DNA from: Cyanoderma ruficeps
Taxonomy: Eukaryota; Chordata; Aves; Passeriformes; Timaliidae
Direction of reading: 5' to 3'
Assembly: GCA_008694505.1 (NCBI GenBank)
Contig: VZDJ01000223.1
Location: 4,332,229-4,396,228, forward strand
Length of the DNA: 64,000 bases
Positions 46,064-58,794 of the stretch are shown here, one piece after another. Below the pieces are notes generated by a model. It was not told the DNA's origin and did no database searches. It saw only the letters and a program-made list of their open reading frames with translations. A program made the position numbers and the translations under genes. Numbering within the stretch: position 1 is the first letter of the stretch; every line of letters begins with the position of its first letter.

Positions 46064-49000
46064 TTCTCTCATTCAAGTAGTTTCTTAATTGCAAACCAAA
46101 CAGAAGCAGAAAACAGAAAAAAACCCACCCCAAAACACAAACTTTTAACGTGTTTTATGGTCAGGAGTAGCTGGAAAGAAAAAAAAAACAACTTTCCTTC
46201 CCGTGTTTCAGCTGCAAGGGGTTTTTTTTTATTTATTAGAGATGATTTAAACCCTGAAAGTTTGAAAAGATGAGAATAGAAAACAATGGTGGCTGCGTGT
46301 GTCAACTTCTCAGAAGAGAAAAAAAAAAACAAACCAAAAAAAACCCCCCAAAAAAACAAAACAAAACAAAAAGTTGAACAAAAAGAATGAAAAAATGCTT
46401 CGAGCACAAACCGAAGGCTGCAGTAAATCATTGGCTGTGCTAAATAAATCAGAGTGATGCTGATAAAGCTGCTTTGGCTGCTTCCAGGCCCTTTTTGTAA
46501 GGTTTTTAAACTGCTGGTTACATCCCCTCTGTGATATGTGGTTGTGTAACTCATCAGGTGGGCCAAGAAAGGATCAATAAATAAATCTTTAAGAAACAGA
46601 AAAATGGGATTTGGCTCAAGGGACGAAGGAACCTGTGCGAGAAATTTCCACATTAAAAAACCATTGCTCTTTCTGGAGCCTGGGGTGAAGAAAGAGCTTG
46701 AAATGAAACAGACAATTCCATCATTTTAGGGGGGAAAATATTTATTATAAAACAGACAAGTTCACCAAAACATCCAGGCCGAGATGAATTTAGAATAAAA
46801 GCCTCTCCTGTCCAGCTCTGCTCTCAGTTCTGACGTGGAGTGGGTTGGATTCAGGGGATTTTTTTGGGAGAGGTTTGGGCTTTCTGCGTCACTGCTGTGA
46901 TGGTGGATGTTGTGACCCAGAGCCGGTTTTGAGTGGAATTCTTCTCCAGAAAATCCAAAAGTCTCCCTCTGAGCATGGAACCTCTTTTTTTTTTTCAAAG
47001 AGGCAAACTGTCATTGTCCCCAAAGTCTTTGTGATGCCGTTGGAAAATCAGGGAGCAGAGAGGATTTTCCTTGAATCACCAAGAGAAACTTCCCAAAAGG
47101 GCAGCAGGGCGCTGGTGTTGGAGCAGCCTGGTCTGGGATGGAGCCTGCCCAAAATTGGGAGCCAGAACATCCTTCAGAGGGTAAAAAGAGTCACCCTGGG
47201 CTAAGTTTATTTCTCTTTTTAGTCCTATTACCCCATTGGAATTGAAAAATTTCCCCCAAATACCAAAATATTGGACAAAAAAGAAGGGAATAACAAAGCT
47301 GGAATAGGACCACGAAAACACCAACCCTGAATTTGTGTGCAGGTGTAAAAAATCCCACAGCATGAGCCAGCCCACGAGGGAAAAACATTCCCACAATTTC
47401 TGCTCTTGGAGACTGGGGTAAAGTTGCTGGGAAAGAGTCACGGGATGGGTCAGAGACAGAAAATGATGGCTGAAGGTGTCATATCCACCTTCCTGGTGCT
47501 AAATCCATCTTCCTGGTGCTAAAATCCATCTTCCTGGTGCTGTATCCCCCTTCCTGTGCCTGTTTCTGGCTAATTTATACCACTGTGGTCATAAAAACTG
47601 TGCCTCGGTTGCACAACTCTGGAAAAAAGATTGTGGAGGAGCAGCCAGATCTTTATATCTGTATTTTATCTCCTCCTGAGCTTAAGGCTGGGAGTCTTAG
47701 CAATTAAAAATAGATCAAAACCTGATGGAAATGTTCCTAAAATTGGGTTTGGGTCATTCCAAAAGGAAAACAGGTGAAAGGTCTGGCTGCAACTCTGAAT
47801 TTCCTCTGGTTTGGGTTTGTTTGGGTTCTGGGTTTGGTCCATCTCAATAAACAGAGCTGACAGGCAGAACCTGCTCAGTTCATCATCATCTGCAAGTGGA
47901 ATAAAGAAAAGAGCAGATCAACTCCTGTTTGTTCAGAGGGCGCAGGCGTGAGCCGAAGGAGAATAAAACACCTGCAAGGGTGACTTTAAAACTAACAGGA
48001 GGTTCCTCATCTGCCTTTTATCCAAAACATGACCCAGACTGTGTCAGAGTCCCTGTGAGCTCACAACGCTTTGTGCAACGTGAATTACGTCTGAAACTGT
48101 TCTGCAGTGACCTAGGGAAGGATCAGGATCCAACAGCTCACTGGGGACCCTTTCCAAGTGTCTAATTTGGGTAATTGCCCTCGCACTGGGCAGGACAGGG
48201 CTCCCTAAAGCAGTTCAGAGGCACAAGAGCGAGCAGCCAGACCCTGCTCTGGAGCTCAGGGCTGGATTTTGTGTTTTCTTGCCCATCCTGGAGATCCTGG
48301 CAGGGCTGGAGTCACCAAACTCTGCTCTCTGTGGCTGAAACTCCTCTGGAGCTGTCCCAGTCCGTGCAGGATCAGCTGGAATGGCGGGGAAGGGTTTGCA
48401 GGAATCACAAGGCAGGAAGTTCAGCCTTGGAAAGTTGCTCTCCAAAGTTCAGGCAGCTGGAGCAAAGGGGCCCTTCCAGGCTGTAGGGACAGCAAAGCAC
48501 AGAGACCTTTTCCACTGAAAAACTGGGAACACAGGGATGCTCCATGGCCCAGACATCTTTTCCTGGCTCACTGTGGTGTTGGTTTGGGAAGACAGGTGTC
48601 TGCTAAGGAAGGCAGGAGCTTCCCTTGGAATGGAGAATACAAACCCCCTCCCTCTGAATTATTAGAATTTTGAAATTAAGGGGCTCTCAGGCAAAGATAC
48701 GGGAATAGGAATAACAGCTCTTTACTAGGAAAATTAAAATAAAAATGCAGTACAACAAAAAAAACACTGACAGAGTCGGAACGCTTCTGACCCCGTGTTG
48801 GTCAGGGTGTTGGTGTCAGCCCAGCCCAGCCCTCCTGCAGGGACAGATGTGGTTCTGTGGGAGCAGAGATGATCCTGGAGAAGGGTCCAGTGGTGCTGGG
48901 ATGGGTCTGGTCTCCCTCTGGGAATCCAGTGCAGACAGGCTGTGCTGCTGTTCTGAATCCCAGCTTTGATCCAGGTGGGAATGCTGGGCTCCTCCCCCTG

Positions 49001-50701
49001 GGCGGAGCCTCTCCCCATGGGATGATGGAATTGTCTCAGCCCTGCAGTGAGCCTGGATGGCCCATGGACAGCAGATCTCCCCTGGAGGGAGGATGGGTCC
49101 TGGAAGGGATAAAGAAAACACCTCCCCACGTGGTTTAACAGCTGGCTGTAGAATAGAATACAAAGTTTTGGTGCAATCCTGCATTGCAACCTAATGATCC
49201 ACAATGTCAATCCCCATCCTCAGGGACCCGAGGATCAATCACTGGGCTTAGTGGGAGGGATTGCTGTGGGCTGTGTTCCCCGGTGTCCTGGTTTAGGGCA
49301 AATCTGGGAGGAAACTTCCCAAAGTGAATGTTCCTGACACTCACCAATTTTCTTGCAATAATTGGGCATTACCAAGAGTTTATCCCTGCAATCCCATCAG
49401 GTGATTAATCGTCCATTAATTTGTATAATATTTGTACTTTGAGCAAGAATCAAGTTTGTGCATAATTCCCAACATCAAAGATCCGGGTTTTTTGTGGGAT
49501 TTCAACCGTTTTGTGATTGTTTTTTTTTTTTTACATCATCTTTTACCTTCATACACCCTTTTCCTTGGTGCCCCCCTCGGCAAAGAGTTTGCTCAGCCAC
49601 ACTGAGTCTGTCACCTCTCCCTCTCTGGGAATATTTGTCTTTTACTCCTTTCAGGGAGGATCTGCAGCCTGGGAGGAACGATACAAACACACCGGGATCC
49701 CTCGGGATGGCACTGACTGCCTTGGTGACATCCCCTGAGTTACATTTCCTCTTACATCAGACTCCTGGCATCACAGAAAGAGTCTCTGTAAGAAAAAAAA
49801 CCTGGTTTATACCTTATTTTATCTTGATATTAATACCTAAGCTGACTTTTTATCATGTACAGGAGGTGGCAACTGGTTCTCTTGAAAACTAAAAATAATT
49901 GAAGGCATAAAAACCTCTGTCCTTGGATAAGGCTGGATCCAATTTCCTGATCCAATTTTTATCAGGATGAAGGTTCCTACTCCTCCTTCTTTGAAGTATG
50001 GAAATGGTTTGTTTTTTTTTACCTCAGAGAGACCCTAAATCCTCGTACAGAAATCACTGTTTGGGTTTGATTAGTCTTAGTCTAACTCACACTGCTCTGA
50101 TTGTCCCTCTGAGGTAAAAACCCATCCCTGTGTTCCTGTCTCTCCTGGAATTGCGTCTGGCACTGGATGAACTTTCCTGGTAAAAGCAGGAAAATGTTCT
50201 GTGTAATCCTGAATCCCCAGCTGTGAAATCCTTTGAATCTATCCCTTCTGTGGAGTTCTTCTGCTCAAAGGCTGAATATTCCCTGAGCAGGCAGAGGGAG
50301 GGATGAGCTGGGAATTGCTGCTCAGGGATAAGGACAGGTGGGGATTTTGTCACTCCTTTTCCTCTGTCCTGCCAGGATAATTCCTCCCTGTGCTCACCTG
50401 GAATGAGCCAGGCCTGGCTGAGTTTTCAAGGGTGACTTCTTGCCCCGAGGCCACAAAAAGGGAAGAACAGCGCTGAGGATTTTGCAGCTCTGCCCAAGGG
50501 GCAATGCCGGGGAAGAATCGGCATTATTGAAATGCCAGCTCGTCACTGGAGCCCAAAAATTCCTCCAGAAAGCCAAACTCAAAGCAAGGAGTGAGCCCTT
50601 CCACTCGGGCAGTCTGACAAAAGCAGGAATTCCACCTGATTTCCCCAGCCCTGCCCAGCTGAGCTGGCCCAAACCAAGCTCACAAAAGCTGCTTCTTTCT
50701 G
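46064..50701. other. Intergenic, no gene recognised
   Basis: This contains poly-A/CAAA tracts (about 46318-46370) and a 20-bp unit repeated four times at 47483-47559 ('atccatcttcctggtgctaa'). At about 49284 there is a possible LTR-like start (tgtcctggtttagggcaaat), but no matching end was found. No coding gene is supported. Confidence 0.4.
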
Positions 50702-50829
50702 CCCCTGGAATCAATCCTGGAATGTCCAAGGCCAGGTTGGAGCACCCTGGGATAGTGGAAGGTGTCTCTTTCCCCTGGATTTAGGGATGGGCTTTAAGGT
50801 CCCTTCCAACCCAAACCATTCCATGATCT
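50702..50829 (+). mobile_element. CR1 LINE 3' tail fragment
   Basis: 'cctggaatgtccaaggccag', 'gttggagcaccctgggatag', 'tggaaggtgtctctttcccc' and 'aaggtcccttccaacccaaa' with 'ccattccatgatc' mark the avian CR1 3' end. Confidence 0.93.
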
Positions 50830-52893
50830 TCAGATCATTTTTGTGCCTTTTTTTTCCCCCTCCCTCAGTGCCCTGTGGTTCCAGAGCTGTACCTGACTTG
50901 GAATCCCAGCAGCAACATCAAGGCGAAAGATTTCCCTGAAATTCTGATCTCCCTCTGGATTTCCTTTGAAATTTAAGAATTTAGGTAAAAGGAGAGAGAG
51001 TGAGAGGGGAAAAAAAAAAAAAAAAGGAATATTTAGATGACCTGAAAAGCTTCACTGCCAGTTTGTAATGTGAACCTGGGGCTGTAAAATGATGACAAGT
51101 ATGTGAAATTGGGAGATGCTGGCTGACATTTCAGAGCACAAACATCCCCAGCTTCATCCAGATTGCAAAATATCGATGATTTCAAATGGAAAAATCCAAT
51201 GGGCCAAACACTGGCTCCACTTTTCTATTTTAGGAACACCTAAAATGTGGTTTTTGTTGTTTTCTAAGAGGATCTGAGCAGATCCTGGAAGTGAAATGAC
51301 CCAAGTTTAACGTGGAGAATGAGAAGAAACAAAACAGAACAAAACCAGCCATATTCACACACACATAGTCAGCTTTAAGGTGAAAATAAAATCAAGGTTC
51401 TCATTGGGCTGAAATTGTCTTTTTAAATTAAAAATGTGGTTCCAAGTGCTCTTCATTTTAATACTTTGATACTTTCCCGGTACTTTGGATGATGAATTGC
51501 TCTGCAGTAATTTAAGATTTATGGTTTTTTCCTCCATGTTTCTGTTTCACTTTCTGGTTCTTGAGGCAATTCCAGAACACTGAGGTTGGGTTTAACACCA
51601 CCAAGTTGCAAAAAAAAAAATGACATTTCCTTATCTCTAAACCCAACTTTTCTGGACTTCCTTAAGTCCTAACTCCCGTTACATTTTCCAAACGAATCAG
51701 GACGATCTCCGTTCTCCTTTCCTTCACGTCTACGTGGACATTAAAATTTCTCAGGGTTTTTTTAATGAGTCTCCTCTTTCTAAAGCACCTCGGGCAGGGG
51801 GCCAATCTCCAGGTGCTCAGGTGCAGTAACCCAACGAATGCCCAATTTTCAATTCCACGCTCCCAAATTCAAGTGCAGCTGCCGCCCACAGTTCACCTGA
51901 TCTGCTCGCTGAGACACCATTAGGGAAAATCAATTAATTTTTCCACTCTCCCAAACGCCGCTGGAGCTGAATAGGAAGAGGAGGAAGAGAAAAGAGGAGG
52001 GAAAAAAAAAAAAAAAAGGACTTTTGTGTTGGAAAGATGAAACCGAAGGTATTGAGTGGCCAGGTGAATGCAGGGCAGTTAATGCAGGGAAGAAAAGAGA
52101 TACAAGAAGTTTATATTTCATTTTGGGGATGAGAATGAGAGCTGCTCATCCGTGAAACAAACCTGCCTTCCTGGCTCTTCCACCAGCTCCTTTTTTCCAT
52201 GTCCTTCTGCGTCGTGATCCCGGGTGGAGATTATTTAAAAGTGAAATGTTCTGTTTAAAACCTAGAGGGAAGCCTTGGAAAATTCGACGCTTCAGAATCC
52301 TGAAGGTTCCTGGATTTTTCATACGATTCCTCGAAAATTCGCTCTGAGATCAGACTTTGGGAAATGGACTTTGTAGGGTTTATTTGTTATTGGTTTTAAT
52401 TGTGAGCCAGAACACGGAAAAAAAACAAAGGTGACAGTTAATTGAAGCTCACAGGGCAAAAGAAGAAACGCTATCCTTTAGTTCGGCTCCTATGGAATGA
52501 ACTGAGCCCATTCTTGCTTTTAATGGAAATTAAAAAAAAAAAAAATTAAGGATGGACATTTAAATTTGGGCCTATGAATCAATTTTTGGAAGTGCTGTAG
52601 TCAATATTCATGACAAAACCCCCTTGTATTTGGTTAAGAAGGTTTAAACGCTCAACTCAGACCACAATTTTTGTGAATTTTTGCTTCCAAGTGGGCAGGT
52701 TCTGAAATGAATCGTTAAAACCCGAGCTGCTCAGAGGGAATGAAGCCTATTCAAAATCCAAACTGAAACTTTAACGAGCAAGATGTTTACTGGAATGATA
52801 TTTTTCTTATGGAAATGGTAGCGAGAAGCAAAACAAATCATTTTTAGGAGAAAATGACTTAATAACTGCAATTTTTCTAAGAAATGTTGCACT
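50830..52893. other. Intergenic, AT-rich unique sequence
   Basis: No mobile element or gene is recognised. A-runs occur at 51009-51025, 52003-52017 and 52532-52544. The part from 52430 on looks unique and could hold conserved non-coding elements. Confidence 0.4.
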
Positions 52894-53046
52894 AGAATTT
52901 GAATTAATTAGGCGCTATAACGAACTATTTTTTTTTATTTAGACAGCATGAACAAACATCTAGATGGAGCACAGTTATTCATGAAAACTTTCAAGCATCA
53001 ATTGATAAAAAATAGTTCATTATAGCACTTAATTAATTCATATTCT
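52894..53046. repeat. Inverted repeat with 40-bp arms and 73-bp spacer
   Basis: The left arm (52894-52933) and the reverse complement of the right arm (53007-53046) match at 36 of 40 positions. Both contain 'gaattaatta', 'gctataa' and 'gaactatttttt'. Three of the four differences are transitions that leave G-T type pairs on one strand or the other. It can fold as a long hairpin or cruciform, or be a short MITE-like element. No target duplication is obvious. Confidence 0.88.
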
Positions 53047-53108
53047 GGGATTATCCTGCTCCTGCCGAACACTAGACCCAGCAGAGCACTGGTCTCCAGT
53101 GCTCCCAG

Positions 53109-53270
53109 TGCCAGGCTCCAACTGGGAGCTGGGCTTTGCCCCTTTGGGTGCCAGGCTCCAACTGGGAGCTGGGCTTTGCTCCTTTGGGTGCCAGGCTCCA
53201 ACTGGGAGCTGGGCTCTGCTCCTTTGGGTGCCAGGCTCCAACCGGGAGCTGGGCTTTGCTCCTTTGGGTG
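53109..53270. repeat. 40-bp minisatellite, four copies
   Basis: Units start at 53109, 53149, 53189 and 53229, each with 'tgccaggctccaactgggag' then 'ctgggctttgctcctttggg'. Only single-base differences separate them. All six frames stay open in places, which gives Gly/Leu- or Pro/Ser-rich false proteins. Confidence 0.96.
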
Positions 53271-53756
53271 CTGCCCACGCTCAGCAAAGTTAATTAATGA
53301 CAACACAATCTCCCGCAGACAATGGGGGCTCTGTTCCTGCAGATCCCGGGATAAATACTTTATTCCTGAAACCAGAGCTCCCAAAGTGATTTGCCTTACG
53401 GGAGTAACTTTCCCTCATAATTAATGGATCGATTACTTAGTTAATTACTCGGTGACGCGATCGCTCAGGTGTTTTATGGTCTTGGTGGGGTTGATAAGGA
53501 TCTCGTCGAGGGTTTGGAGCTGCTGGAATCCCTGCTCCAAAGAGGGAATATTCATTTATTTGGATGGAATTTCCCCCCACCTTGGTCTGATCCTTCTTTT
53601 AGTCAGGAATTTTGCGTTTCGCAATTTTTTGGTGATGATTAACAAAAAAAAGAAAGAAAATATTGAATAAACCAGGTGAATTTTACAGGTTTTCCAGCGC
53701 TTCATTCCTCCCCTGTGGCTCCATCAGGATGGTTCCAGCTCCTCCTCTGGGAAAAT

Positions 53757-53801
53757 TTAAGGTCTGAAAATTCTGTGAATGAATTGATTTTCAGACCTTA
53801 A
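53757..53801. repeat. Perfect 15-bp hairpin next to a minisatellite
   Basis: 'ttaaggtctgaaaat' at 53757-53771 is exactly complementary to 'attttcagaccttaa' at 53787-53801, with a 15-base loop. The right arm touches the first unit of the following array. Confidence 0.9.
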
Positions 53802-54025
53802 ATATCTGCAATCATTTCAAATTGAAATATCTGCAATAATTGCAAATGACAATATCTGCAATCATTTCAAATTGAAATATCTGCAACAATTGCAAATGAC
53901 AATATCTGCAATCATTTCAAATTGAAATATCTGCAATAATTTCAAATGACAATATCTGCAATCATTTCAAATTGAAATATCTGCAATAGTTTCAAATTAC
54001 AGTATCTGCAACAATTTCAAACCGA
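53801..54025. repeat. Higher-order array: nine 25-bp monomers in 50-bp dimers
   Basis: Nine monomers, all beginning 'aatatctgcaa' or 'agtatctgcaa', follow with no length change. Odd monomers continue 'tcatttcaaattga' and even ones 'taattgcaaatgac', so the real unit is a 50-bp A-B dimer (starts 53801, 53851, 53901, 53951, plus half at 54001). Confidence 0.96.
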
Positions 54026-57000
54026 GGCCTCAGCAGATCCAAGGGAACAATGAGAGTCTAATTCCCTTTCTGGGAAGATCGTGAAGAGACAAAGATTTGA
54101 TAAATGTCATTATTATTTTTTTTTTCCTGTGATGGAGGAGAAGCCTTAATTCCCCAAATATGCCAAGATGATGTTTGCAGTGAGCAGCGCTCTAAGTTTC
54201 CTAGGAAACGTGAATATTACCTTCCTCAGGAATGAGAAATTCAGAGAAGCATTTTGTTCTGAGATGGAAAGGCTGTGTCCTTTTAGCTAATGAAATCCAA
54301 ATCCAGAGCAAGGAGGAAAACCAAAGCACTGGAATTGGGTGGAGGGAAAAGTGGGAGCTGCTCTGGTGGGAAATCTAAATGGGAACGTGAAAATGGTGTC
54401 AGATGGACAAGGATTTTTCTTTAAAGACCTTCCCTTTTCAGGGAGGTTGGAATGACACTGTCCCTAAACTGAGTGGCTGAAGGTGCAGAAACCTCTGCAA
54501 AAATCAGCTTTTCCACCCCATAAAATGGAGATGGAGTGCCCAGGAAGGAACAGAAGGAAATACAACATCCCATGGATGGGAATGAAGCAGAAAATTCCCT
54601 CCTCCTGCATCTCCTTGGAACTGGTTGGGGTTTGTGCACCTGTGACTTCTCCACAAAGAGTTTGGAGCTGGCTCAGACTCTGTTTCCAGGAGATTTTCCT
54701 GGACGTTCCCCTGATTTTACAGATCCCTGAGGTGCCTGTCCTGGTCAGGGTGTGTTTGAGTGGTGCCTTTTCACACTTCCAGCAGGAAAATCCATCCTTC
54801 CAGCCCTGATCCACGACAAATTTGCTCTTCTGACAGCAGTGGCCGAGAGCTGTGAAAATTCCTTTACATGGACATGAGCAAAAGCCCAGGAAAAGCAGAT
54901 GTCAGTGGTTTAATTGGCTCAGCCTTTTGTTGCCTGCTGAGTCAGACAAAAAGCTCCAAGATCTGTGGTGGTGCAGCTCTCCTTATCTGTGGAGCTGGAA
55001 TCTGTGGGATTGGAGGAGCGTGGCTTTGCTGGGAGTGACCTCATGGCTGGGAGATTGCACCAGGATGCAGAAATTCCTCACTGGGGGGGATTTCATCTGG
55101 ACACTGGGGGATTAAACCTGATGGATTCCAAGGGCTGGCCTCAGATTTGGATTTGTTTGGAAGGACAGGACACTTCAACCAGAACATGGCACCCACAACT
55201 CCCATTTTATCCCGTACTGAGCCCAATCCTTGTGCAGGGAATGGATTCCTCCAGTTTTCTGTTTGTTCTCACACCAATCTTTGCAGAGATCCCCAAGTTT
55301 GCCATTCAGATCTGTCTCTCTCGTCCGATCAGTCACGATGAACCAGCAAAGCTTTGCTCTGATAATCTTTCCCCTAAAAGCCAAATTTCTGAAATTCCTT
55401 CCTTTTTTAGCTTTCCTGAGAAGGGTGAGGGATGATGTAGCTCCAATGATACTCTGGTGACATAACAAAGAACAGTAAAGGTCAGAGCAGATTAATTTGC
55501 TCCAGGATCAGCTGGAGAATATTAAACCTCTTAACTGTAATCCTTTGATAACCAGTTCTATAATGTAATCATCAGTGTACATCCAATAACACACATGTTA
55601 ATTACTTTGGAATTCTATTTTTCATTTTTAATCACAAGACATATTTTAAAGGATGCCCCAGCCGCCTCCAGCGGTCCCCACCAGTTCAAACAACTCGCTT
55701 CAAATGAAAAAAAAAAAAAAAAACAACCCTAAAAAACTTTATTTTTATGAGGTGGCAGGGGAAAAGTCAGCCTGGAAAATATCCTGGTGAAGGAAGCATC
55801 TGTCACAAGTCAAAATGTTATCGCTGCTCCCCGGGGAGAGCCAGCCTGGGCACAAAGAGCAGGGAAATGCTCAGTGCTGAAATTTGGTGGGCAAAACGTG
55901 GGTGCTGCCGTCTGGGGAGGGTGAGACAGAGTTGGGTCTGAGAAACTTCCCTCTCTGAGCCCTGAAAACCTGGGAAATCCAGGTGTGGAGAGAAAGAGGA
56001 GGGGTTTTTGCACAGAGGATTTAATATAATGGGGTTGGGGCAGTTTTTACATGAGATTCACAGGAGCTTTTTCACACAAATCCCAAATAATTTCTACCCG
56101 AAATCTCAATCCCAAACCTTGTCCCAGCTCCAGCAAAACCTGCTCTCCCCAAGCTTGGAGAGGCAGAACTTCGTGCCAGCTGTGCTGAAGTTCATCAAAT
56201 GCATCAAAGCTCATCTGTGACCCACACACTTCTGTCACCGCTCCGGAAATCATCAACCGCCCTCTGAAAACGAGAATTTGTGGGTGTGCTGCACAGCCTG
56301 AGCATGCTCACACCTTCCAGGGAGGGGGAAAAAATACTCCAGAGCTGAAAAATTAGGGGGAAAATACGTCCATGGATTGATGAGGATTTTTTTCTCTGAG
56401 CCAAAACACGGCTGTGCTGAAACCCTGACTCCTCTCGAGTGCTGAGGTGGTTTGAAGTCTGTTCACTCCCTCGGTGAGTAAATGGGAGTTTCCAGGTGTA
56501 GTTCTAAGGATTTTCAGTGTAAAAATTAAAATTGTAGCAAACAAAGGGGTCAATCCCTCCCTCCTCCTCCCCAAAGAGCAGAGTTCAGGCTGGGCTGGGC
56601 CTGGGTGGCTCGGACCAGTTTGTAGCAGAAAGAGCAAATTCCGTTTTCCTTGAAGTGCTTGTAAAGTCTTGGGAAAAAACCCCAATCCCAAGGGGACTCT
56701 GAGAAAGGGAATTTGTACACGGCTTCATTTCCAAATGCTCTGAGAAATCTGGATGTTCCCAATCCTGACAAGTTCTTTTTGATGCTTCCAATGCCGTCAT
56801 TTCACCGGATCATTTCGGATCTCCAAACTCACTCCTTGCTTTCAACGCCCTTCCCAGTGAAATTTCCCAACTGGAGATGGATGAACGAGTTCAACAATTC
56901 CTGGGTTGAGGTGTGAGGTCCCTCCAGAACACAACAAACCCTGAAATCCCTCCAGCTGAGTGTTTGGGGCCAGCCCAGCAGCACAGTGTGGCATCTCTGG

Positions 57001-57538
57001 ATGGGTGCTGTGTTTTGGGGAGGAGGAATTTTGGGAGACCAGGGTTCAGCACCCACCAGCCTCTCTCAGCTGAGCTGCCTGAAGCGCATTTCCACGGAAA
57101 GAACCGAGTCAGGGTGGAAAGGAGCCTGGGAGGTCTCCCCAAACCAACCTGCAGCTTGTGGTTTCATTTTCAGGCCCTTCCTCCTTCAACAGATACCAAA
57201 ACAAAACGCCTCCATCAACACCAAAATCACTTGGACAAACCCCTGAACAAGCAGCACTTTCAACTGATGGCTGCTTCCAGCTCGTTATTGTCCTCAGAAC
57301 ACGAGGAAAGAGAAAGGAAAGTTGACCCGAGGTCAATTCCTGCTCTGGGGAGTGCTGTAATGCAATAGGATTTATCAATCTTTAATTGCAGTTGCTTTGC
57401 TATAAATGCTTAATGAAAACACCATGTCCAAGTGGCTGTTAGAGGTTTTTGGTGACCGGGCAGGTTACAAGGCTGTAAATAACCTCCCTGGGCAGCAATC
57501 ACCAAGGATCCACGTTTGTTCCTCCTGCATCTGCTGTG
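54026..57538. other. Intergenic, no gene recognised
   Basis: Unique-looking sequence. The block 55490-55640, with 'gtaatcctttgataacc' (TCF/LEF-like CTTTGAT), and the block 57360-57480 look like possible conserved non-coding elements. No gene is supported. Confidence 0.4.
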
Positions 57539-57861
57539 GAAATGTGTAGCTTTAGTTTTATGCTTGAGGTTGCTTTAGTTTTTTGAAATTCTTCTCTCAG
57601 AAAATTTTCTGTAAACAGAAGAAATGTTTTTGTAACTGTAACTTTGTTATTTATCTTTTTTTTTAGGAGGGACTTCTTCTTGATGTCCCTCTGGTCTGAC
57701 CAATGTGATCGAAGAAGTTCGCTTTTATTCTACCAATCAAATTGGTCTGTGTAAAACAGTATAAAAAGAGACACATTTCAAAAATAATAATAAAAAAATC
57801 ATTTTCAGCCTTCTGAATCTCAAAGTCTGTGTCATTGTAGTATAAAACAACGTCAGAAATG
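57539..57861 (+). mobile_element. Solo LTR (ERVK-type) with 6-bp target duplication
   Basis: The LTR at 57545-57855 (311 bp) begins TGTAGC and ends CGTCA. It is bounded by identical copies of GAAATG at 57539-57544 and 57856-57861. It has a CCAAT word (57733-57737), TATAAAA (57760-57766) and AATAAA (about 57789-57794) in the correct order, followed by a GT-rich tail. A 6-bp duplication fits class II elements. No internal viral region is present. Confidence 0.92.
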
Positions 57862-58146
57862 GGCTGTCAGGGCTGCAGGGGGTGTGCTGAGTGTGCTGAG
57901 TGAGTGTGACGAGTGTTTGATGTGAGTGTGATGAGTGTGCAGGAATTACAGAGCCAGGCTCCCATCAGGAATGGCAGAGCGTGTGGGAAGGCGATTGCAT
58001 CACTCCCCGCGGCTTTAATTAATCCTTTAAAGGTTGCTTTAGTCAAAGGAAGGCTCGGGGCTCACAGCTCACACAGCACTCGTGCCCCGCTGGTGGCTGG
58101 GGGAGAGCTGGGCTGGGGGGCAGGACTGGCCAGGTGAGGTCTCTTA

Positions 58147-58257
58147 TCAGCACCCCCAGCCCCATGGGGGACCCTTGTCAGCACCCCCAGCCCCATGGGG
58201 GACCCTTGTCAGCACCCCCAGCCCCATGGGGGAAAAGGGAAAAGGGAAAAGGGAAAA
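58147..58257. repeat. 31-bp minisatellite (three units) and GGGAAAA run at gap edge
   Basis: Units with 'tcagcacccccagccccatg' start at 58147, 58178 and 58209 (period 31). They run into (GGGAAAA)n, which ends in the assembly gap. The array is likely longer in the real genome. Confidence 0.93.
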
Positions 58258-58794
58258 NNNNNNNNNNNNNNNNNNNNNNNNNNNNNNNNNNNNNNNNNNN
58301 NNNNNNNNNNNNNNNNNNNNNNNNNNNNNNNNNNNNNNNNNNNNNNNNNNNNNNNNNNNNNNNNNNNNNNNNNNNNNNNNNNNNNNNNNNNNNNNNNNNN
58401 NNNNNNNNNNNNNNNNNNNNNNNNNNNNNNNNNNNNNNNNNNNNNNNNNNNNNNNNNNNNNNNNNNNNNNNNNNNNNNNNNNNNNNNNNNNNNNNNNNNN
58501 NNNNNNNNNNNNNNNNNNNNNNNNNNNNNNNNNNNNNNNNNNNNNNNNNNNNNNNNNNNNNNNNNNNNNNNNNNNNNNNNNNNNNNNNNNNNNNNNNNNN
58601 NNNNNNNNNNNNNNNNNNNNNNNNNNNNNNNNNNNNNNNNNNNNNNNNNNNNNNNNNNNNNNNNNNNNNNNNNNNNNNNNNNNNNNNNNNNNNNNNNNNN
58701 NNNNNNNNNNNNNNNNNNNNNNNNNNNNNNNNNNNNNNNNNNNNNNNNNNNNNNNNNNNNNNNNNNNNNNNNNNNNNNNNNNNNNNNNNNNNNN
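58258..58794. other. Assembly gap (537 N)
   Basis: N run flanked by (GGGAAAA)n on the left and (TTTGGGC)n on the right. Repeat arrays on both edges suggest that tandem repeats broke the assembly. The X-filled frames across it are artefacts. Confidence 0.99.

Noticed and set aside
49284..49740. Possible LTR starting 'tgtcctggtttagggcaaat'
   Set aside because: Start resembles bird LTRs, but no matching end, TATA/poly-A order or target duplication was found.
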